The notes beneath the pieces are model-generated. The model was not told the DNA's origin and did no database searches. It saw only the letters and a program-made list of their open reading frames with translations. Of a stretch of 64,000 bases of DNA, positions 7,764 through 17,100 are shown in pieces. Source of the stretch: an uncultured Prevotellaceae bacterium. GTDB lineage: Bacteria; Bacteroidota; Bacteroidia; Bacteroidales; Bacteroidaceae. Location: assembly GCA_900316585.1 (NCBI GenBank), contig ONDM01000009.1:1-64000 (forward strand). Direction: 5' to 3'. The translations under genes and the position numbers were made by a program. The number at the start of each line of letters is the position of its first letter. Within the stretch, counting starts at the first letter, position 1.

Positions 7764-9347
7764 ATGGCAATGATTAAATGTAAAGAATGTGGACATGATG
7801 TTTCAGATAAAGCATCTGTTTGTCCAAATTGTGGTTGTCCGATTGAGAAAGGTACAAACCATGTGAGTAATAAACCCGTAAAGAATAAAACTAAATCTTG
7901 GTTTTTGCTTGCGTTATTGCTTTGCCTTATTATTGGTGGGGGATATTATGCTTTTAATAATCTCTTTAATGGTGGAAAAGATGCCATTGTGGAGTTTACA
8001 CCTAAGTTTGTAAATGCTATTCAACAATACGAAAAACTTGGTTCGTTTAGTGAGGGTTATGCTGCCGTTTGTAAAAATGAGAAATGGGGCTATATAAACA
8101 CAAAAGGCGATGAAGTCATACCTGTTTCTATTGAAGCAAAATGTGTTGGTCGTTTCTCTGAAGGGTTAGCAGTCGTCATGTGCGGTGGTGAAGATTTCAA
8201 AATAATCAACACAGCAGGAGAGTCCCTTTTCTCTCTTAAAATTATTAATAGAGGATATGATATGAATTTACACGAAAGTTCCGAATTGCCCTATTATATA
8301 AATGGCAAATTGTACGTTCCTTTATATGATGAAAATGGGAATATAGGATTTTCCATTTATGATAAAAACGGTAGTGAAGTAGGTAAAGCAGAAGAAAAGG
8401 ATGGATTTGAGTTTTACAAACAGAATGAGGCGGGAGACTATATAACATTTTTCAAGGAAGGGGATTCGGGAACTCAGCTATGGGGATTAAAGGATGCCAA
8501 TGGTAACGTTATCATAGAACCACAATATGATGCAATATTGACGTTGTTTCATCGATGGTATGGAGATAATAATATCAAAACCAAAATCTCTAATGGGGTT
8601 GCTTTGGTTGTAATGAATGAAGTTAATTGGGACAGTATGGGCTCAGGGGGTGTTAATCATTATGGCTATGTTGACCTGAAAGGAAATGAAACATTATCCG
8701 AAGCAACCAAAGCCGCATGTAAAACATCTCACAAGATTATTAATGAAGTAACTGATGAGTATTTCGATGAAGACGAAGGAGAGATTACAGAAGACTATGA
8801 TTCTTCCATTAGTTCAACATCTTCAAACAGCAATAGCCCTTCGTGGATTCAAGGTACGTGGACATGCGATATGAATAGTCCTGTTGGCACTATCGCTTCA
8901 TATAAGATTGTAATAGAAGGAAGTTCAATGACTTTCTATCGCAATGGAAAGCAAATGTGGAGTGAACGTTTCACGTATAATAATGGCACATTGATTGGCA
9001 GTTCTCATGAACTAAGAACGAATGAAGATAGCCATAGAATTATTGATGATAATGGTAATAGATACGATGCAAGCGGGTCGTCTTCACCTTTCCAATTCAA
9101 GACAGGTCATGACGTGATAGGTTATTTAAGTGGTAAAACATATAGGAGCAATGGTAATTCTTTGCAGATTCGGCAGGATGGCTGTTATATGAATGGTATG
9201 TGCGTTTCAGGCGCACCTGTTGTCGTAGATTATTCTACATATAGCGCAACAGTTCGTGCTAGTTTGATACCATCAGGGACAATAACACTTTATATAAACT
9301 CTAAGGATGGAACAATGACAAATAGTTTGGGGGAATCATGGCATTAA
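7764..9347 (+). CDS. zinc-ribbon, transmembrane, WG-repeat protein of unknown function
   Basis: This 527-aa protein begins with a zinc ribbon (Cys6, Cys9, Cys20, Cys23 in CKECGHDVSD and CPNCGCPI), then one transmembrane helix (about 45-66). A long extracytoplasmic part has WG-type beta repeats (FSEGYAAV..KWGYINTKGDEVIP, FSEGLAVV, LWGLKDANGNVIIEP) and ends in a C-terminal region with a WIQGTWTC segment. The cytoplasmic ribbon plus external repeats suggests a sensor or scaffold, but no function is known. It starts 25 nt after hsdR on the same strand and may be co-transcribed, so it is worth considering as an accessory gene of the restriction island. Codons are AT-rich compared with hsdR. The start at 7764 is chosen; an alternative ATG lies two codons later. 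Confidence 0.75.
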   Translation: MAMIKCKECGHDVSDKASVCPNCGCPIEKGTNHVSNKPVKNKTKSWFLLALLLCLIIGGGYYAFNNLFNGGKDAIVEFTPKFVNAIQQYEKLGSFSEGYAAVCKNEKWGYINTKGDEVIPVSIEAKCVGRFSEGLAVVMCGGEDFKIINTAGESLFSLKIINRGYDMNLHESSELPYYINGKLYVPLYDENGNIGFSIYDKNGSEVGKAEEKDGFEFYKQNEAGDYITFFKEGDSGTQLWGLKDANGNVIIEPQYDAILTLFHRWYGDNNIKTKISNGVALVVMNEVNWDSMGSGGVNHYGYVDLKGNETLSEATKAACKTSHKIINEVTDEYFDEDEGEITEDYDSSISSTSSNSNSPSWIQGTWTCDMNSPVGTIASYKIVIEGSSMTFYRNGKQMWSERFTYNNGTLIGSSHELRTNEDSHRIIDDNGNRYDASGSSSPFQFKTGHDVIGYLSGKTYRSNGNSLQIRQDGCYMNGMCVSGAPVVVDYSTYSATVRASLIPSGTITLYINSKDGTMTNSLGESWH

Positions 9348-9384
9348 TATTCACTCACGGGCATTTTGAGTATTAGAAAAGTAG

Positions 9385-9424
9385 CGGGAACTCCTATTGT
9401 TATAGGTGTTTCCGTTATTTTCGT
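9385..9424 (+). terminator. terminator after the zinc-ribbon/WG gene
   Basis: A 13-bp stem (9385-9397 with 9402-9414, one mismatch and one G-U pair) with a TGTT loop is followed by a T-rich tail. It likely ends the restriction-island transcript. Confidence 0.65.
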
Positions 9425-9437
9425 TATGGTCGAGGCT

Positions 9438-9480
9438 TGCCCAACAGGGACCTGTCCCCATTGGGCATCCCTGTTGGGCA
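9438..9480. repeat. 13-bp perfect inverted repeat in the 9348-9670 gap
   Basis: TGCCCAACAGGGA (9438-9450) is mirrored perfectly at 9468-9480. The 17-nt loop contains another TTGGGCA (9461-9467) that could pair with the same left arm, so two alternative hairpins exist. It follows the terminator and precedes the promoter of the next gene. It could be a second terminator, a protein site or a dispersed repeat unit. The rest of this 320-nt gap holds only the terminator and a promoter-like -7 box. Confidence 0.6.
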
Positions 9481-9559
9481 ACATTTAGTAATGAGAATTT
9501 TTTTTACATGCAGGTGGAATTTTGGCAGCTATTTTGTTTAACAGCTGATAAATTTTTCA

Positions 9560-9567
9560 TACCTTTG
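9560..9567 (+). promoter_or_regulatory. -7 promoter element for the TIM-barrel gene
   Basis: TACCTTTG fits TAnnTTTG. A TTTG at 9533-9536 lies 23 nt upstream, a little farther than the usual 19-21, so the -33 assignment is tentative. It implies a ~100-nt leader before ATG 9671. Confidence 0.5.
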
Positions 9568-9670
9568 TCACTGTTGATTATGAATGAATTGGCCCGTAGG
9601 GGTATGGTCCCGTACGCTAAATAGGCTAAAGTGCTGCTGGTATTCGATTTTATTAAACATTATAATGCAT

Positions 9671-10732
9671 ATGAATAGAAGAAATTTCTTAGGAATGTGT
9701 GCCGCTGCATTGGTAGGTCTGGCACTGGTGACAAGCATGAGTTCATGCGGCGGACAGGCTTCTACCCCGGCAGCTAAGCCTGTTGACGGCAAGCCAAATT
9801 CAAACTTCGGTGGTGTTCACATGGGGGCTATTACCTATAGCTGGCGCGATATGCCTGGTGGACTTGAGAACCTGATTAAGTATTGCAAGGACGCCAATGT
9901 AAGCAACCTGGAGCTGATGGGCAATGACTTGGAGACTGCGCTGGGTGCTCCTGAGAACCCCCAGTCGGCTATCTTTTCGGCTGCATTCGCTCGCTTGGAC
10001 GAGGACGCACGCAGCAAGGTAAGGTCTCAGCCTGGAGGTATCGCAAGCATTCTTACCGATGAAGAGAAGAAACAGATGAGCGACTATAATGAAGCCCTCG
10101 CAAACTTCCGTAAGAATATGGACTGGAATAAGGTGGAGGAAGTACGCAAGCGTTTCGAGGCTGAGGGCATCAGTATTCATATCGTGAAGACTCAGCCGGG
10201 CGCATCTTCTTCGGACGAGGAGATAGAATACGCATTCAAGCTGGCTAAGGCTATGGGTGCCAAGGGGGTAACAGCCGAAATGTCAATAGACAATGCTAAG
10301 CGGTGCGCTCCGTTCGCTGAGAAGTATGACATGTACTACTGCATGCACAACCACTTCCAGTATGCTACTCCTGAGTTCGAAGCTGGTCCCGACGAGGTGC
10401 TGGCAGTATCTCCAAATGTGATGCTGAACTTCGACTTCGGACACTACTATGGCTCAACGGGCAAGAACCCTTGCGACTTCATTGAGAAGTATCATGACCG
10501 TATCTTCTCTATGCATACCAAGGACAAGACGGGTCCTGATGCCCAGACTCCTAATGAGAATCAGGTTTGGGGCCAGGGGCAGACTCCACTGGATGATGTA
10601 CTGAAGCTGGTACAGAGCAAGTATCCGCAGATCTATTGCGATGCAGAGCTGGAATATCAGATAGCTCCTTGGAGCAACTCCGTAAAGGAGGTAGCTACCT
10701 GCATGAAGTATGCTCGAAGCGTCCTGGAATAA
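9671..10732 (+). CDS. secreted sugar phosphate isomerase/epimerase-like TIM barrel
   Basis: This 353-aa protein belongs to the xylose isomerase-like TIM-barrel superfamily (AP endonuclease 2 fold). Typical motifs are a YCKDANVSNLELMG strand, KGVTAEMS, YCMHNH (metal and substrate site), NVMLNFDFGHYYG, and FSMHTKDK. The N-terminus has a twin-arginine-like motif (MNRRNFLG), a hydrophobic segment and a lipobox-like MSSCGG, so it is probably an exported lipoprotein; many Bacteroides members are. The frame is open further upstream, but ATG 9671 is chosen because it puts the export signal at the start; ATG 9665 is the alternative. Substrate is unknown. It ends shortly before a strong terminator and appears to be a single-gene unit. 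Confidence 0.82.
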   Translation: MNRRNFLGMCAAALVGLALVTSMSSCGGQASTPAAKPVDGKPNSNFGGVHMGAITYSWRDMPGGLENLIKYCKDANVSNLELMGNDLETALGAPENPQSAIFSAAFARLDEDARSKVRSQPGGIASILTDEEKKQMSDYNEALANFRKNMDWNKVEEVRKRFEAEGISIHIVKTQPGASSSDEEIEYAFKLAKAMGAKGVTAEMSIDNAKRCAPFAEKYDMYYCMHNHFQYATPEFEAGPDEVLAVSPNVMLNFDFGHYYGSTGKNPCDFIEKYHDRIFSMHTKDKTGPDAQTPNENQVWGQGQTPLDDVLKLVQSKYPQIYCDAELEYQIAPWSNSVKEVATCMKYARSVLE

Positions 10733-10773
10733 GGATAATTCCTGCTGATAAAGCGTAACTGGAAATGAATACG

Positions 10774-10807
10774 TGCAGCCCTGCCAGAAACAGGGCTGCA
10801 TTTTTTT
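10774..10807 (+). terminator. Rho-independent terminator after the TIM-barrel gene
   Basis: A 10-bp perfect stem (TGCAGCCCTG, 10774-10783, with 10791-10800), a 7-nt loop and a run of seven T. Confidence 0.9.
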
Positions 10808-10838
10808 GTGGTTATTAAACAACATCGTAAATAGGGAG

Positions 10839-10870
10839 CATCTTAATCAACAAACTCGCTGATTAAGATG
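10839..10870. repeat. 11-bp inverted repeat upstream of the operator array
   Basis: CATCTTAATCA (10839-10849) pairs perfectly with TGATTAAGATG (10860-10870) across a 10-nt loop. There is no T-run on the plus strand, so a protein-binding dyad is as likely as a terminator. It lies 26 nt before the 23-bp repeat array. Confidence 0.6.
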
Positions 10871-10896
10871 ATTAAAAAGATAGAGGTGCAATGGCT

Positions 10897-10980
10897 AAAT
10901 GACCAAACGGAATCGGTCCAAATGACCAAACAAAATTCGGCCAAATGACCAAACGGAATCGGTCCAAATGACCAAATTAT
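10897..10980 (+). promoter_or_regulatory. four-copy 23-bp tandem repeat, probable operator array
   Basis: AAATGACCAAA recurs at 10897, 10920, 10943 and 10966, a strict 23-bp period. Copies 1 and 3 are identical over 23 bp, copy 2 differs at a few bases, and copy 4 is cut short after 15 nt. At the junctions the sequence forms a dyad, GGTC-CAAAT-GACC (10915-10927 and 10961-10973). The period is about two helical turns, so sites face the same side of the DNA. The array ends 12 nt before the -33 box of the next gene, the position expected for a regulator of that promoter. Confidence 0.7.
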
Positions 10981-10992
10981 TTCAGATTTATT

Positions 10993-11022
10993 TTTGTATT
11001 TAGTTGGAAATGATTATTTTTG
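10993..11022 (+). promoter_or_regulatory. promoter of the AAA/DUF4143 operon
   Basis: TTTG (10993-10996) and TATTTTTG (11015-11022) are separated by 18 nt, close to the Bacteroides consensus TTTG-N19-TAnnTTTG. It sits directly downstream of the 23-bp array. The open frame extends back to 10994, inside this promoter, which supports ATG 11048 as the true start. Confidence 0.7.
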
Positions 11023-11047
11023 CATCGGGAGTAAAAATGATTCATTT

Positions 11048-12325
11048 ATGCCAGAATATAGGAAAAGAATAGCAGATGTCCTTTTAGCAGAAAAGCTGGA
11101 AGCCATGGGGGCAGTTCTCATTGAAGGGCCTAAAGCCTGTGGTAAGACTACTACGGCGGAGCAACAAGCCAAAAGCATTTTATATATGGATGACCCATCG
11201 AATATGCAACAGAATCTGCAGCTTGCAGAGACTAACATTAAAAGGCTCCTTCAAGGCTCAACACCTAGACTTATAGATGAATGGCAGATTGCACCTCAGA
11301 TTTGGGATGCTGTGCGGTTTGAAGTGGACCACAGGAATGACGATGGACTTTTTATGTTGACGGGTTCTGCGGTGCCTATTGATAATTCTAAAATACATCA
11401 TACAGGTACTGGGCGTTTTGCATGGCTTACCATGCGTCCCATGACACTTTGGGAATCTGGAGAGTCATCAGGTGAGATTAGCTTGAAATCCCTTTTCTCA
11501 CAGCCTGATATAATCGATGGGGAAAGTTTGTTGAGTATGGAGGACATGGCATTTGTTATCTGCCGGGGAGGATGGCCGAAATCATTGTATAAAAAAAGTA
11601 AGGAGGCATCGCTTCGTCAGGTAACAGAATATTATGAAGCCATCACCCGCTCAGATATTTCAAGGGTGGACGGTGTGACTCGTGATGAGTTTCGGGCTAA
11701 AAGACTGATGCGTTCTTATGCACGCCTACAAGGTGCTATGGCCAGTATTTCAACCATAGTGGATGATATGAAAGCCACAGGCCCTGAAGGGATGAGTGAC
11801 GAAACGGTGGCTTCCTATATCAGAGCTTTGAAGAAAATCTTTGTCATAGAGGATATGCCAGCGTGGAATCCTAATCTGCGTTCCAAGACTGCTATTCGTA
11901 CAAGCGATACGCGCTATTTCGTAGATCCGTCACTAGCAATAGCTGCACTGGGCATGGGGCCGAACGACTTGTTGAATGACTTAGAAACAATGGGATTGTT
12001 CTTCGAGACCCTTTGTGTCCGAGATCTTCGGGTATATGCTGAAGCCAATGGTGGTAATGTCTTCCACTACAGAGATAAAACGGGGTTGGAATGCGACACT
12101 GTAATACATTTGAGGAATGGCAGCTATGGGCTTATAGAGATTAAACTGGGCGGTGAAACTCGAATAGAAGAGGGTGCTGCAAATCTGAATAATTTAGAAG
12201 ATAAGATTGACACCACAAAGATGAAGAAACCGTCTTTCAAGATGGTCTTGACTGCGGTGGGCCGATATGCATATAAACGGACTGACGGGGTGCTAGTAGT
12301 TCCAGTGGGGTGTTTGAAAGATTAA
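11048..12325 (+). CDS. ATP-binding protein with AAA_14 and DUF4143 domains
   Basis: This 425-aa protein has an N-terminal P-loop ATPase (GPKACGKTT, Lys33; Walker B-like PRLIDEWQ; sensor-like LFMLTGSAVP) and a C-terminal DUF4143 region. The latter contains a nuclease-like core ECDTVIHLRNGSYGLIEIKLG, resembling the D-x(n)-E-x-K pattern of PD-(D/E)xK folds. Such proteins are common in Bacteroidales and are of unknown function; links to DNA or to toxin-like activity are speculative. The start at 11048 (MPEYRKRIADVL) follows the promoter by 25 nt. An array of tandem operator-like repeats precedes it, so expression may be tightly controlled, perhaps by its own product or a partner. The esterase gene follows by 15 nt, so they may be co-transcribed. 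Confidence 0.85.
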   Translation: MPEYRKRIADVLLAEKLEAMGAVLIEGPKACGKTTTAEQQAKSILYMDDPSNMQQNLQLAETNIKRLLQGSTPRLIDEWQIAPQIWDAVRFEVDHRNDDGLFMLTGSAVPIDNSKIHHTGTGRFAWLTMRPMTLWESGESSGEISLKSLFSQPDIIDGESLLSMEDMAFVICRGGWPKSLYKKSKEASLRQVTEYYEAITRSDISRVDGVTRDEFRAKRLMRSYARLQGAMASISTIVDDMKATGPEGMSDETVASYIRALKKIFVIEDMPAWNPNLRSKTAIRTSDTRYFVDPSLAIAALGMGPNDLLNDLETMGLFFETLCVRDLRVYAEANGGNVFHYRDKTGLECDTVIHLRNGSYGLIEIKLGGETRIEEGAANLNNLEDKIDTTKMKKPSFKMVLTAVGRYAYKRTDGVLVVPVGCLKD

Positions 12326-12340
12326 TAATCTGACAATACT

Positions 12341-14158
12341 ATGAGATACATGAAGCATTTATTTGTGGCTGCTTGCCTGGTGCCTGCGCTTGGCATGGCT
12401 CAGCAGGTGATTCCTATCCCGGTGGACTATGACGAGCCGGGTGTGGAGGAGAAAGTGACTGTGAGAGATGGACAGAACATCATCTCGGGGGTGACGAAGC
12501 CGTCGATTACGGTTTATCTGCCTAGTGAGGAACTGAACACGGGAACGGCTGTGATTCTCTGCTCAGGTGGGGCCATGCGGTTCCATTCGTGGACGAACGA
12601 TGTGGAGCGGATGGCGAAGCTGCTGAATGCCAGGGGTATAGCTGCCATAGGACTGAAATACAGGCTGAACAATGCGCCGATGAAGATGGCTCCGGGTGGT
12701 ATGCCTCAGATGCCGGAGATGGTGGATGTGACGAAATTCGACAAGTTCCCGAAGGCAAACGCAAACCCGATGCCTAGCGTGGAGGGCGATGCGGCAAATA
12801 TGCGGGCCATAGATGATGCGCGGGCTGCCGTGAGGATGGTGCGTGAACATGCTGCGGAGTGGAACATAAACCCGGAAAAGGTGGGGCTGCTGGGATTCTC
12901 TGCCGGGGGCGGTGTGGCTGTAGGTGAGGTGATCTGTGCCCAGAAGGGGGAGATGCCGAACTTCCTGGTCACGGTCTATGGGCCTTCGCTCATCGATGTG
13001 AAGGTGCCGGAGAATGCACCGGACTTGCTGATTCTTACACGGGCTGAGCACCCCAATGTGGCTGCCGGTCTGCTGGGACTTTTCCTGGAGTGGAAAAAGG
13101 CAGGGAAGAATGCGGAACTGCATATGTATGGCGATGGGGTAGGACCTTTTGCCCTGGCCGACAGGAAGGGTACGAACACTACGGATACGTGGTCGGATAA
13201 TCTCATGAGCTGGTTGGAGGCGCGTCATTTCATTCCGCAGACGGCCAACTATCTCCAGGTGGAGGATGGTGGTACCGGACCTTACAAGGCTGTGATAGAT
13301 AGGAGCGCTGAGGCGCAGGATTATACGTTGTACCACCCGGCTAACCTGGAGTATGCGGTGAAGAAGGAAGGGCCTCTGCCACTGGTGCTGTTTGCCAACG
13401 GAGGCTGTTCATTCACGTCCAAGCATTTTGAAAAGTTCCTCACGGAGATAGCTTCGCACGGCTACATAGTGGCTGCTGTGGGCTCTTTCGATGAGCTGAG
13501 CGAGGAGCAGATTCGGGCACTGGGCATGACGGATACGGAATATATGGTGCATGCCATGGATGTGATGGAGAAGCTGAATGCCGACCCGAAGAGCTTCTTC
13601 TACCGGAAGGTGAACATGAAGCAGGTGGCTGCCATGGGGCAGTCTTGTGGCGGCGGTCAGGCGCTGTCGGGCTCTGTGGACCCACGGGTGACCACGACCA
13701 TTGCCCTGAACAGTGGGTTTGTGAACGGGAAGCCTCCATTCCCGGTAGAGGAACCGGGCAGCAAGCGTCCGGCTGAAGGTCCGGCGGCAGGATTTGCCAA
13801 GTCGGTCACGGAAGGTGGCTTGTACGGTAAGGAGTTCGGAGGTACTGCTACGCAGGCTGATCTGGTGAAACTCCATGCGCCGGTGGCCTACCTGATAGGC
13901 GGTCCCGATGATGTGGCTTATGTGCCTTCGGGGCAGAACTACGACTTGATAAAGCATGTGCCGGTGGTTCGTTGTAACCTGAATGTGGGGCACATGGCTA
14001 CCTATCATGAGCCTCATGGAGGGGCTTTCGCACAGATAGCCCTGAAATGGCTGGACTGGCATACGAAGGGAAAAACGGAAGAGAACAGGTTCTTCCTGGA
14101 TGAGGCTTATCAGAAGGCCAACTATCCGGACTGGACCGTACAGCGTAAAAACTGGTAA
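12341..14158 (+). CDS. secreted two-domain alpha/beta-hydrolase (esterase-like)
   Basis: This 605-aa secreted protein (signal peptide ending near GMAQ) contains two alpha/beta-hydrolase domains in tandem. The first (about 40-305) resembles BD-FAE/acetyl-xylan-esterase-like enzymes and keeps the nucleophile in GFSAGGG (Ser187). Where relatives have an Asp loop and a GGHGFG histidine it reads LILTRAEHPNV and YGDGVGPFA, so the catalytic Asp and His look lost. The second (about 315-600) has GQSCGGG (Ser435), GGPDDVAY (probable Asp) and NVGHMATYH (probable His) and looks complete. It may deacylate a glycan, with the first domain acting as a binding or structural unit (inference). It is followed 11 nt later by the GH38 mannosidase, consistent with action on the same glycan. 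Confidence 0.78.
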   Translation: MRYMKHLFVAACLVPALGMAQQVIPIPVDYDEPGVEEKVTVRDGQNIISGVTKPSITVYLPSEELNTGTAVILCSGGAMRFHSWTNDVERMAKLLNARGIAAIGLKYRLNNAPMKMAPGGMPQMPEMVDVTKFDKFPKANANPMPSVEGDAANMRAIDDARAAVRMVREHAAEWNINPEKVGLLGFSAGGGVAVGEVICAQKGEMPNFLVTVYGPSLIDVKVPENAPDLLILTRAEHPNVAAGLLGLFLEWKKAGKNAELHMYGDGVGPFALADRKGTNTTDTWSDNLMSWLEARHFIPQTANYLQVEDGGTGPYKAVIDRSAEAQDYTLYHPANLEYAVKKEGPLPLVLFANGGCSFTSKHFEKFLTEIASHGYIVAAVGSFDELSEEQIRALGMTDTEYMVHAMDVMEKLNADPKSFFYRKVNMKQVAAMGQSCGGGQALSGSVDPRVTTTIALNSGFVNGKPPFPVEEPGSKRPAEGPAAGFAKSVTEGGLYGKEFGGTATQADLVKLHAPVAYLIGGPDDVAYVPSGQNYDLIKHVPVVRCNLNVGHMATYHEPHGGAFAQIALKWLDWHTKGKTEENRFFLDEAYQKANYPDWTVQRKNW

Positions 14159-14169
14159 TAATAGGTGTT

Positions 14170-17100
14170 ATGAGAAAACTTGCTTTACTGGCTCTTTTCA
14201 TGAGCGTGTCCTTCCTGAGCGTGAGGGCTCAGAAGGCTTATGTGGTATCGAACGCGCATTTCGATACCCAATGGAACTGGGATGTACAGAAATCCATCAG
14301 TGAATATGTGCCGAAGACCATGGAGACGAACCTCTACCTGCTGAGTCGGTACCCGGACTATATCTTCAACTTTGAGGGGGGTGTGAAGTATTCCTGGATG
14401 AAGGAGTACTACCCGCTGGAATACGAGGCAGTGAAGCAGTATATCAAGCTGGGGCGCTGGCATGTGACGGGCAGCAGCTGGGATGCCAACGATGCGAACA
14501 TCGGCTCCCCGGAGTCGCTGACGCGTAACATCCTCTATGGGCAGCAGTTCTATCAGCAGGAATTCGGGGTGCAGGGTACGGATATCTTCCTGCCCGACTG
14601 CTTCGGATTCCCTTATATCCTGCCTTCCATAGCCGCGCATTCAGGGCTGATAGGGTTCTCTACCCAGAAGCTGCAGTGGCGCGAGAAGCCGTTCTACGAC
14701 AATGGGAGGAAGGTGCCGTTCGACTTCGGTCTGTGGCAGGGTGTGGATGGTTCGCGTATCATGCTGGTGGCTGATGCGCATGGCTATACCACCAAATGGG
14801 CTGATGCCGACCTGAGTTATAACTCTTCCTTGAAGAAGATTGTAGAGAGTAATCCGCTGAAGATGACGTACCACTACTACGGTACGGGCGATACGGGCGG
14901 TTCTCCTACCCTGGAGTCTGTGCGGGCCGTGCAGAAGGGTGTGCATGGGAATGGACCTGTGCAGATTATCAGTGCCACGAGCGACCAGATGTACAAGGAC
15001 TTTCTGCCTTTTGAGAATCATCCGGAACTGCCGGTGTTCAACGGGGAGCTGCTGATGGATGTGCATGGCACGGGAACCTATACGTCGCAGGCTGCCATGA
15101 AACTGTTCAACCGGAGGAACGAGCTGCTTTCCACGGCTGCGGAACGGGCAGCTGTGATGGCCGACTTCCAAGGGCTGGCGAGCTATCCGAAGGCTTTGTT
15201 TACGGAAAACCATAGGCGGTATATCTTGCATCAGTTCCATGATGATGTGACGGGAACGAGCATCCCTAGAGCCTACGAGTTCTCCTGGAACGATGAGCTG
15301 ATAGCACTGAACAGTTTCTCCAATGCACTGAAAACGGCTGCGGGAGCTACTTCGAACCTACTGGATACGCAGGTGAGGGGAATTCCTGTGGTGCTGTATA
15401 ATCCTTCTTCTTTCACGGCTGAGGATGTGGTGGAACTGTGCTTGCCGGTGAGCCGGAAAGTGAATGGAGTCACGGTTTACAATGGCGAGGGAGAAGCAGT
15501 GCCTAGTCAGTTGCTAGAGGTCAATGACTCGGTGCTGAAGGTGCTGGTCAGCGCAAAGGTGCCAGCTGTGGGCTATGAGGTCTACGACGTGCGTCTGTCT
15601 GCTTCCAAATCCCATGGTGAAATAGGGGTTTCTTCGCGGAGCATAGAGAACAGTGTCTATAAGGTGACACTGGATGAGCATGGGGATATTTCTTCGATTT
15701 ACGACAAGCGATATAATAAGGAACTGGTGGAGCAGGGGAAGGCTATCCGGCTGGCACTGTTCACCAAGAACCCGTCGTACAACTGGCCGGCATGGGAAAT
15801 CCGGAAGACAACGATTGATGCTGAGCCTGTTCCCGTTACGGAGAATGTGAAGATTACGGTGGCGGAGGAAGGGGCGCTGCGGAGTGCCATCCAGGTGGAA
15901 AGGAAGTATGGGGAATCTACTTTCTGCCAGCTTATCCGGTTGAACGAGGGGGCGCAGAGCGACCGTATCGATATCGTGAACTATATAGACTGGGGAACGA
16001 CCAATGCCTTGCTGAAGGTGGAATTCCCGCTTCAGGTGTCGAATCCGAAAGCATCGTATGATATCGGGCTGGGGCATATTCAGCGTGGAAACAATACGGA
16101 TATTGCCTATGAGGTGTATAGTCATTACTGGACAGACCTGACCGACAAGAGCGGGGAGTATGGCGTGGCTGTGCTGAACAACGGCAAATACGGCTGGGAC
16201 AAGCCTGCTGATAATCTGATTCGGCTTTCCCTACTGCATACTCCTTCCACGCGTTCTGGCTATCGGTACCAGAGCAGGCAGGATTTCGGTCATCATGAAT
16301 TCACCTATTCCATCGTGGGGCACAAGGGTAGTCTGCAGGAGGTGAATGTGCCTCAAAAGGCAGAACTGGTGAACCAGACCATTCAGGCCTTCCGGGCTCC
16401 GAAGCATAAAGGGGTGCTGGGCAGGAGCTTCAGCATGGTTCAGACCGACAACCCTTATGTGGTACTGAAAGCATTCAAGCAGGCCGAGGAGGATGAGGAT
16501 GCCTACATTCTGCGGTACTATGAAACGGCAGGGAAGGAGCAGCATGTGAAGCTGTCGTTTGCTGGTCCTGTCAAGCTGGCTGAGGAAGTGAATGGTGTAG
16601 AGCAGTTTAAGAATGCGGCTTCGTTCCAAGGGAATCAGCTGAATTTCGATATCCAGCCGTTCGGCATCCGTAGTTTCAAGGTCAAGTTAGAGAAGAAGGC
16701 TAGACACGAGATGGAGCAGGCTTCCCTGGAACTTCCGTATAATCTGTTGTCGGCAAGTTACAACGGACTTCGCAGGACGGTGAACTTCGACGGGAAGGGC
16801 TATGCTTTTGCAGCTGAGCTGCTGCCATCGTCTTTGGACTATAAGGGGATTCATTTCAGCTTCCCGGTACCTGATTCACTGAATGTGGTGAAGTGCAGGG
16901 GGCAGGAGGTAGAGCTTCCGCAAGGGAATTACAATAAGGTTCATCTGCTGGTGGCTTCGATAGGGGAAGATCAGTATGCGTCCTTCTTCGTGGACGGTAA
17001 GGAGCAGACGGTGGTGGTGCCTTCTTATACGGGATTCTTCGGTCAGTGGGGGCATACCGGTCATACGGAAGGTTATGTGAAACCGGCTGATGTGGCTTTC

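Noticed and set aside
9584-9670. N-terminal extension of the TIM-barrel protein
   Set aside because: The extension lacks any family similarity and would bury the twin-arginine/lipobox export signal; ATG 9671 places it at the N-terminus.
10897-10980. Possible CRISPR or plasmid iteron array
   Set aside because: The units are contiguous with no variable spacers, there are no cas genes, and the adjacent gene is not a replication protein; a promoter-linked operator array fits better.
12563-13336. 257-aa reverse-strand ORF within the esterase gene
   Set aside because: It is a shadow frame in G/C-rich coding DNA, with His/Arg-rich low-quality sequence and no promoter or ribosome site.
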